Origin: Arthrobacter sp. UNC362MFTsu5.1
GTDB taxonomy: Bacteria > Actinomycetota > Actinomycetes > Actinomycetales > Micrococcaceae
Direction of reading: 5' to 3'
Length of the DNA: 64,000 nucleotides
Assembly: GCF_000685965.1 (NCBI RefSeq)
Contig: NZ_JMLE01000022.1
Span: forward strand, 1-64,000
Below, piece by piece: positions 58,413 to 64,000 of this stretch. Made by a program: the position numbers and the translations under genes. Every line of letters starts with the position of its first letter. The first letter of the stretch is position 1. Below the pieces are notes generated by a model. The model did not search any database. It was not told the origin of the DNA and saw only the letters and a list, made by a program, of their open reading frames with translations.

Positions 58413-58463
58413 GACCCGAAGTACCCCTTCGTTCGCAACTGATTTACTCAAAGAGGAGTTTTG

Positions 58464-59813
58464 ATGTCCCTAACAGCAACGTCCACGAAGGAGCTCCTGG
58501 ATTCGCCGGTCCTCAAATCGGCGATTTCCAAAGCTTCGTTCCGGCTCATGCCCATGCTCGTCATCCTGTACATCGTGGCCTTCCTGGACCGCACCAACGT
58601 GGGCTTCGCCGAAGCGGCGCTCGGTGTGGACCGCGGAGTCACGGCCGGGGCCTACGCCCTTGGCGCCGGCATTTTCTTCATCGGCTACGCCCTGTTCGAA
58701 ATCCCCAGCAACCTGCTCCTGACCAAGTTCGGCGCCAAAGTGTGGCTGGCCCGCATCGCCATCACCTGGGGCATCGTGTCCGCGTGCTTCGCCTTCGTCC
58801 AGGGCGAGACGTCCTTCATCATCCTGCGCTTCCTGCTCGGCGTGACTGAGGCGGGCCTGTTCCCGGGCGTCATCATGTTCCTGGCGGCCTGGTTCCCGAA
58901 CAAGGTGCGCGTGAAGATGTTCGCCATCTTCTACCTCGCCCAGCCGTTCTCCCAGATGATGGGCGCCCCGCTGTCCGGCTGGCTGATCAACATCGGCGAC
59001 CAGGTCCCCGGCGTGGCCGGCTGGCAGGTCATGTTCTTCGTCGAAGGCATGCTTGCAGTCGTGGCCGGCATCGCCGCATACTTCTTCCTGATCAACAGCC
59101 CGCAGGACGCAAAGTTCCTGAACCCCGGGGAAAAGAAGGCGCTGCTGGATGTCATGGCCCTGGAGGACACCGTCAAGGAAGAAACCGGTCCCCGCGGCGT
59201 GCTCGCGGCCATGAAGAACCGCAAGGTCTGGTACTTCACCGTCATCTACTTCTGCCTCCAGGTGGCGGTCTACGGCGTGACGTTCTACCTGCCGCAGCAG
59301 GTGGCCCAGCTGACCGGCCAGAAGGTGGGATTCGCCGTCGGCCTGCTGGCGGCCATCCCGTGGTTCTTCGGCATCTTCGCCTGCTACTTCATCGGCAAAG
59401 CCGCCAACACCATCGTCCGCCGCCGGGTGTGGGGCACGGGGCTGTTCATCTCCACCGGCCTCTGCATCTTCGGCTCGGCCTGGGCCGGCGCCAACCATAT
59501 CCCGGCACTGGGCATCATCTTCATCACGCTGGCGGTGTGCAGCTTCCTGTCGATCGGGCCCATCGCCTGGTCCTACCCGACGGCGTTCCTCACCGGCACG
59601 GCGGCGGCTGCGGGTATCGGCCTGATCAACTCCCTGGGCAACCTGGGCGGCTTCGTGGCCCCGATCCTGCGCACCACGGTGAACCAGGTGACGGCGTCCG
59701 ACACCGGAACGATGGGTGTTTACGCCCTGGGTGTGCTGCCGTTCCTGGCGGCCGCGATGATGTTCGCGACCAAGCGGTTCCAGAACAAGGCAGACGAACT
59801 GCTTGAGAAGTAG
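58464..59813 (+). CDS. MFS transporter, anion:cation symporter (ACS) type
   Basis: 449 residues from ATG 58464 with AGAGGAG 5 bases before. VAFLDRTNVGFAEAAL, ALGAGIFFIGYALFEIPSNLLL and LINSLGNLGGFVAPIL are ACS signatures; twelve helices with a central loop. ACS members mostly import sugar acids and other organic anions by proton symport, which argues that the operon's substrate is an acid rather than a neutral tetritol. Paralogue of 6966-8342. Confidence 0.9.
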   Translation: MSLTATSTKELLDSPVLKSAISKASFRLMPMLVILYIVAFLDRTNVGFAEAALGVDRGVTAGAYALGAGIFFIGYALFEIPSNLLLTKFGAKVWLARIAITWGIVSACFAFVQGETSFIILRFLLGVTEAGLFPGVIMFLAAWFPNKVRVKMFAIFYLAQPFSQMMGAPLSGWLINIGDQVPGVAGWQVMFFVEGMLAVVAGIAAYFFLINSPQDAKFLNPGEKKALLDVMALEDTVKEETGPRGVLAAMKNRKVWYFTVIYFCLQVAVYGVTFYLPQQVAQLTGQKVGFAVGLLAAIPWFFGIFACYFIGKAANTIVRRRVWGTGLFISTGLCIFGSAWAGANHIPALGIIFITLAVCSFLSIGPIAWSYPTAFLTGTAAAAGIGLINSLGNLGGFVAPILRTTVNQVTASDTGTMGVYALGVLPFLAAAMMFATKRFQNKADELLEK

Positions 59814-59841
59814 CAACAGCTTGGAAAGTAAAAACAGCTCC

Positions 59842-60588
59842 GTGACGTATGTCGGGGTCAGCACCAAGATGTACCTGGGTTACCGGGACAGCCTGGAATG
59901 GCTCGAGCGCCTGCGGTACGAAGTGGACTCCCGTCCGGCCCTCGCGGCCGGGCGGGTTGTCCCGTTTGTGATCCCGTCCTTCCCGGTGCTCCCTGCGGCC
60001 GCCGCCATGGTGGAGGGCTCGCCGTTGCTCCTCGGCGCGCAGAACTGCAGCTGGGCGGACGGCCCGTGGACCGGTGAAGTGGCCCCGTCGATGCTCGCCG
60101 AGCTGGGCGTCCGGCTGGTGGAGATCGGCCATGCCGAGCGCCGTGCGCACTTCGGCGAAGACGACGCCGTGGCGGCGCTCAAGGTCCGGGCAGCGGACGA
60201 CGCCGGGCTGACGCCGCTGCTGTGCGTTGGCGAAGACTCCGCCGCTGCTGCCGGTGATGCGGCCGATTATGTGTTCCGTCAGATCGAGGCTGCCGTCGGG
60301 GGCGACTGGGCGCTGGCCTCGCGCATCGTCATTGCCTACGAGCCGGTCTGGGCCATCGGTGCCGCCGAGCCCGCGGACGCGGGCTACGTGTCCGACGTCG
60401 TGAGTCACCTCCGTGGCCTACTCGCCCGGCCCGGGCTTCAGGGACTCCCGGTCATTTACGGCGGTTCAGCGAAACCCGGCCTGCTTCCTAGGCTGGGCGG
60501 CGTTTCCGGACTGTTCCTGGGCCGGTTCGCACACGACGCCACGAACTTCGGCAGGGTACTGGATGAGGCCCTGCTCCCTGTTTCCTAG
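59842..60588 (+). CDS. Triosephosphate-isomerase family protein (L-erythrulose-1-phosphate isomerase-like)
   Basis: About 248 residues; GTG 59842 is given, with TTG 59821 possible. The TIM active-site residues are all visible: Lys in VSTKMYLGY (not the usual NWKMN), His in VEIGHAERR, Glu in IAYEPVWAIG, and the phosphate loop YGGSAKPG. The altered STKMY N-terminus and the operon point to an EryH/LerI role, converting L-erythrulose-1-phosphate to D-erythrulose-4-phosphate, rather than glycolytic TPI. Last gene of the operon; converges with the helicase gene. Confidence 0.86.
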   Translation: MTYVGVSTKMYLGYRDSLEWLERLRYEVDSRPALAAGRVVPFVIPSFPVLPAAAAMVEGSPLLLGAQNCSWADGPWTGEVAPSMLAELGVRLVEIGHAERRAHFGEDDAVAALKVRAADDAGLTPLLCVGEDSAAAAGDAADYVFRQIEAAVGGDWALASRIVIAYEPVWAIGAAEPADAGYVSDVVSHLRGLLARPGLQGLPVIYGGSAKPGLLPRLGGVSGLFLGRFAHDATNFGRVLDEALLPVS

Positions 60589-60606
60589 TTTGTGGCGGAC
60601 CGCCGC

Positions 60607-63600
60607 CTAGCTGGTAGCCGACCGCTGGCACAATCCGATGAAACCGCCCAGCTGTTCGAGCCCTTCCGGATGGGTGGGCAGGTAGTTGGTCAGTTCCGGG
60701 GCCCGCACCACCACGGCCCGCCATTTGCCGCGGGATACCGCCACGTTGATCCGGTTCCGGGAGAGCAGGAATTCCATCCCGCGCGGAGCCTCGGCCACCG
60801 CAGAGCAGGCCATGGACACTATCACTACGGCAGCTTCCTGGCCTTGGAATTTGTCCACGGTGCCCACTCGGACCGCCGTGTGGCCGGCTGCGTCGAGGGC
60901 GTCCCTGATCAGGTTTACTTGGGCGTTGTAAGCCGCCACCACCAGGATGTCCTGCTGCCCCAGCGGGCGGCCGCCGGATTCATCGTGCCACATCAGGCCA
61001 AGGTGCCTCTCCACCTGATGAACCACTTCAGCTGCTTCCTCCGGGGAGGACGTGATGTTGCCGCCGTGCGGGACCATCACGGTTTCGATTCCGGCAGGAA
61101 CGCCCTCCAGGCTCCGCAGGTCCGCCGCGTGTGCTGAGCGCAGCCTGCCCTCGTAGGAGAGCTCCGAAACGGCTTCGCACAGGGGGGACGCCATCCGCCA
61201 CGAGTCGGCCAGGAAATACCCCAGCTCCGGCGGAAGCGTGGCACGGCCCGCGGAGATCCAGCCGAGCGCGGATTCGTTGACCGGCTCCGGGTGGGTGCCC
61301 TGGCTGACCTGGGGGAGCTGCTGCGGGTCTCCGAGCAGCAGCAGCCGCGGGCTCGCCTGGGCAACAGCGAGGGTATTCGCAAGGGAGAACTGCCCGGCCT
61401 CATCGATCACCAGAAGATCGAGTGAGCCGGCGGGAACCGTGGAGCCGGTCATGGTCCAGGCCGTGCCGCCCACCAGCGCTCCGCCCGGCGAACTGAGCAG
61501 CCGTTCAACGTCTGCGGCGTCCCGGTGGTGCCACGGAAGGGCACCGTCGTGTTTCACGTCCTTGGCGACACGGCGCGGGTCCACTCCGGCTTTTGCCACG
61601 GCAGTGCAGAGCAGGTTCTCCACCACTGCGTGCGACTGGGCAACCACGCCCACTTTCCAGCCGCGGGCCACGAGCCGCGCGATGACGTGCGAGCCGACGT
61701 GCGTTTTGCCGGTGCCAGGCGGCCCCTGGACCGCGAGGTACGAATGGTCGAGCGCCTCCACCGCGGAAGTGATGGCGTCAATGAAGCGGTCCGGTCCGCC
61801 AGCCGGTGCGGGGAGCGGGCCGCCTGTCACCAGCCGCGGCGGAACCCGGCGCACCAGGTCCAACGCCGGGTGCTTCCGGAAGATTGGTCTGCCCGGCGCC
61901 CCGGCCTTTGACGGTGCGGCCTTTGGTTTTGCCCCGACCTTTGACGGTGCGCCTGCTAGACCCGCGGCGTCTGCCGAGCTGTCCGGAAGGCCCGCAGCGA
62001 CCTGGTCCGCCAGCAGGGCCAGCGCTTCCTCCAGGCTCTTGGTGGCGACGGGCTGGTCTTCGGTCAGGGCGATGGGCAGGCTGTTGTGCGGTTCGATTTT
62101 CCGGTGCAGCCTGTCCCGGATCACCACGGTGTCCCGCCCGTCTTCATGACCGATCTCCAGGACCTCCGTCCCGAACCATCCGTTGCGCCCCGACCCGTCG
62201 CTGCCCGTGCCCTCAAGCCCTGCCGGCAACGGACGGTCGTACATCCGGAACCACTTGCTGCCCTCGCGGAGGTCCGAGCCGGCGGTCACGTTTCCGGTCA
62301 GCTGCACCCTGCGTTCCGGGAGCCTGGTGCCCACCTTGTGCCAGTCATCGAGGATCCGGGCTTCCTCCACGAGGAAGACGTTACGGTCCTGCTGGTGGGT
62401 GTCGGGGCCGTTTTCGCAGCGGTCAAAGTGTGCCCACCAAAATGCCTTGCGCTCGCGGCGGTGGTAGCTCACGGCCGCATCCACCATGGCGACAGCCTGA
62501 ATATCGGAATCGGGGCCGCTGACCCCACCCTCTGCGGCGCGTAAGTCACCTCCTGCGGCGCGTAAGTCACCTCCTGCGGTGCGTGACTCCGCCGCCCGGG
62601 CGAGGAACGCCCGGATGGCCAGTTCAGAACGCCTAAGCGCGGCACCGTCGTCGGACTCAGATGCCGCCCGCCCTAAATTTCCGGAGCGCCCCGTGCTTCC
62701 GGGTGCCCTATCACTTCCAGGTGCCCCATCGTTTCCGGCAGGCCAGTCGTTTCCCGGGGCCGGGCGGATTCCCCGCTCGGCGGCACGCCCCAGCAGCCAG
62801 TCGCGGAGCTCCAGCGTGGAGAGGCAATCGTATTGGTTGTAGTCGGAGATCCCGGCGAGGATGGCCGCGGCGTCCTCGGACAATCCGGCGTCGCGCGCTT
62901 CGCAATAATCGGCGTATGCCACCACGGACGCGCCGGCGTCCTTCACCTCCCCGGAGCGGAGGTTGCTGCCCATGTACAGCGGCTCGAGTTTCTTGATGCT
63001 GTACGAGTTCTCGGAGATGCGGATGCTGTTCCGCACGGTCTGGTACAGGTCCACGAGGAGTCCGTCCCGCAGCCAGTTGTCCACCACGTCCTCACCGGCG
63101 ACATGCATCACCGACAGTTTGCGGAGCGCCGTCTTCTCGTAGGCGGCGTAGTGGTAGACGTGCATGTCCGGGTAGTGGCGCCGCCTATCTTCCACGTAGT
63201 CCAGGAAATCGAGGAAGGCCTGCTTCTCGGCAGCGCGGTTGTGGGCCCAGAAGGGCTTGAACACGGTACTGCGATCCGGTTCCAGCGGCGCTTCGATAAC
63301 TCCGAACAGGTACTCGAGCCCCCAGACCCCGGTGGCGCTGTCCTGCCACAGCGGATCCCCTTCGAAGTCGAAAAAGATGTCGCCGGGGCTCGGCGGGGGC
63401 AGTTCCGCCAGCGTGTTCTCCGGGATCACCCGGTAGCTGATGCTGTGCTGTTCGCCGTCCTTGACGTAAGTTACGGAACCGTCTGCGGTGCCGGTGTTGC
63501 TTTGCATCCTGGCGTGGTCCTGCATCCGCAGCAGGGAGGGGCTGGCGCCGGGCAGCGCGGCATCGGCCAGCTGCTTGACCGTGAAGATACCTTCCGCGTG

Positions 63601-64000
63601 GAGCTTCTTCCGCTGCGCCGAGTTCATCCGAGCGACCTGGAGGAGGTCGTCCGTCGCTTTGACCTGTTCCTGGCAGTAATCGCACCTGCCGCAGGCAACG
63701 ACGCCGGATGCACCCCAGCTGACGGCGTCGGGCTGGTTGCGGTGGCCGGTGGTCAGCGCAAGGAACCTGTCCCGGCGCTCGCGGAACACCGGGAGGATGT
63801 CGGCGAGCTTGTGGCTGCTACGGACGTAGTCGAAGCCGCCTCCCGCAGTTTCCACGGTGGCACCAAGGATGAGGGTGACCGCGGGGTCCGGCGTGATTCC
63901 GGCGTGCAGCAGCTGGTCGCCGTACGCTGCAAGCTGGAGCAACGCGGTCACCTTGGCATGGCGGGCCAGTTTGGTGTCGTACACGGCGTAGCTGCCGTCA
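60607..64000 (-). CDS. TM0106-type RecB-like nuclease fused to superfamily 1 helicase (5' end outside window)
   Basis: At least 1130 residues; the frame is open to the window edge, so the N-terminus is missing. The first residues SYAVYDTKLAR carry the RecB-nuclease DxK motif. Next come a Cys cluster CGRCDYCQEQ, a YprB-like RNase H domain (FFDFEGDPLW, MHVYHYAAYEKTALR), and then helicase motifs GPPGTGKTH, LLVIDEAGQFS, VGTVDKFQGQEAAVV and RNRINVAVSRGK. A low-complexity linker with repeated GGDLRAA separates the parts. Probably a DNA/RNA repair or defence helicase-nuclease. Confidence 0.9.
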   Translation of the reverse strand, partial: DGSYAVYDTKLARHAKVTALLQLAAYGDQLLHAGITPDPAVTLILGATVETAGGGFDYVRSSHKLADILPVFRERRDRFLALTTGHRNQPDAVSWGASGVVACGRCDYCQEQVKATDDLLQVARMNSAQRKKLHAEGIFTVKQLADAALPGASPSLLRMQDHARMQSNTGTADGSVTYVKDGEQHSISYRVIPENTLAELPPPSPGDIFFDFEGDPLWQDSATGVWGLEYLFGVIEAPLEPDRSTVFKPFWAHNRAAEKQAFLDFLDYVEDRRRHYPDMHVYHYAAYEKTALRKLSVMHVAGEDVVDNWLRDGLLVDLYQTVRNSIRISENSYSIKKLEPLYMGSNLRSGEVKDAGASVVAYADYCEARDAGLSEDAAAILAGISDYNQYDCLSTLELRDWLLGRAAERGIRPAPGNDWPAGNDGAPGSDRAPGSTGRSGNLGRAASESDDGAALRRSELAIRAFLARAAESRTAGGDLRAAGGDLRAAEGGVSGPDSDIQAVAMVDAAVSYHRRERKAFWWAHFDRCENGPDTHQQDRNVFLVEEARILDDWHKVGTRLPERRVQLTGNVTAGSDLREGSKWFRMYDRPLPAGLEGTGSDGSGRNGWFGTEVLEIGHEDGRDTVVIRDRLHRKIEPHNSLPIALTEDQPVATKSLEEALALLADQVAAGLPDSSADAAGLAGAPSKVGAKPKAAPSKAGAPGRPIFRKHPALDLVRRVPPRLVTGGPLPAPAGGPDRFIDAITSAVEALDHSYLAVQGPPGTGKTHVGSHVIARLVARGWKVGVVAQSHAVVENLLCTAVAKAGVDPRRVAKDVKHDGALPWHHRDAADVERLLSSPGGALVGGTAWTMTGSTVPAGSLDLLVIDEAGQFSLANTLAVAQASPRLLLLGDPQQLPQVSQGTHPEPVNESALGWISAGRATLPPELGYFLADSWRMASPLCEAVSELSYEGRLRSAHAADLRSLEGVPAGIETVMVPHGGNITSSPEEAAEVVHQVERHLGLMWHDESGGRPLGQQDILVVAAYNAQVNLIRDALDAAGHTAVRVGTVDKFQGQEAAVVIVSMACSAVAEAPRGMEFLLSRNRINVAVSRGKWRAVVVRAPELTNYLPTHPEGLEQLGGFIGLCQRSATS
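62532..62590 (-). repeat. 21-bp tandem repeat within the helicase gene
   Basis: Two exact units (62532-62552 and 62553-62573) and a diverged third, encoding GGDLRAA heptads in the linker between the nuclease and helicase halves. Confidence 0.85.

Noticed and set aside
59842..60588. Glycolytic triosephosphate isomerase
   Set aside because: STKMY instead of NWKMN and its place in the erythrulose operon rather than with gap-pgk favour the tetrose role, although the TIM active site is intact.

Overview
The window is high-GC DNA from an actinomycete, most likely an Arthrobacter or Pseudarthrobacter relative (Micrococcales). That placement rests on the GC-rich third codon positions, frequent GTG/TTG starts, an actinobacterial biotin synthase accessory gene, a GlnR-type site before amt-glnK, and many long intergenic hairpins. 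No rRNA, tRNA, CRISPR array, phage or insertion sequence was recognised. It reads as chromosomal catabolic and housekeeping DNA rather than a mobile island.

Layout. 0-5 kb: end of an inositol-type locus (sugar ABC ATPase, two Gfo/Idh/MocA dehydrogenases, IolB, a GntR/UTRA regulator) and a class-I-amidotransferase-like hydrolase. 5.5-9.2 kb: SRPBCC protein, then a FadR-type regulator, an ACS-type MFS importer and an SDR dehydrogenase with a clear promoter and operator. 9.2-13 kb: LOG-family protein, matrixin-like metalloprotease, ferritin-like/VIT membrane protein and a small acidic protein. 13-22.7 kb: nitrogen and guanidino-compound region (SSS symporter, XRE-cupin regulator, APC permease, amt-glnK, and an agmatinase-family ureohydrolase translationally coupled to a ThDP enzyme). 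22.8-32.9 kb: MarR plus DHA2 efflux pump, a sortase with its probable wall-anchored substrate, a heterodimeric ABC exporter, a thioesterase and small membrane proteins. 33-44.5 kb: McrB/McrC restriction system, TetR, a two-component pair, a degenerate HPt protein, a secreted GH26 enzyme, Vsr, a PPOX protein, and bioB with bsaP. 44.7-46.4 kb: lipoprotein and PKD-domain secreted protein. 46.4-52.1 kb: GAF regulator divergent from an NTF2-flavin monooxygenase, a butanediol-type dehydrogenase and an old yellow enzyme. 52.2-60.6 kb: FadR-type regulator and an eight-gene operon (TIM-barrel isomerase-like protein, DhaK-DhaL kinase, RpiB-like isomerase, 3-hydroxyacyl-CoA-dehydrogenase-like protein, SDR, a 54-residue membrane protein, MFS importer, triosephosphate-isomerase-like protein). 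60.6-64 kb: a RecB-nuclease/helicase fusion running off the right edge.

The most interesting system is the 53-60.6 kb operon. The kinase and the two isomerases match the known erythrulose to D-erythrose-4-phosphate route. The acid-sugar-type importer, the L-gulonate-3-dehydrogenase-like protein and a TIM-barrel protein upstream suggest a feeder pathway in which a sugar acid is oxidised at C3 and decarboxylated to erythrulose; that combination is inferred, not proven. A palindrome CCTATAGGA occurs both at the regulator's own promoter and before the operon. A second, paralogous regulator-MFS-SDR cassette lies at 6-9 kb.
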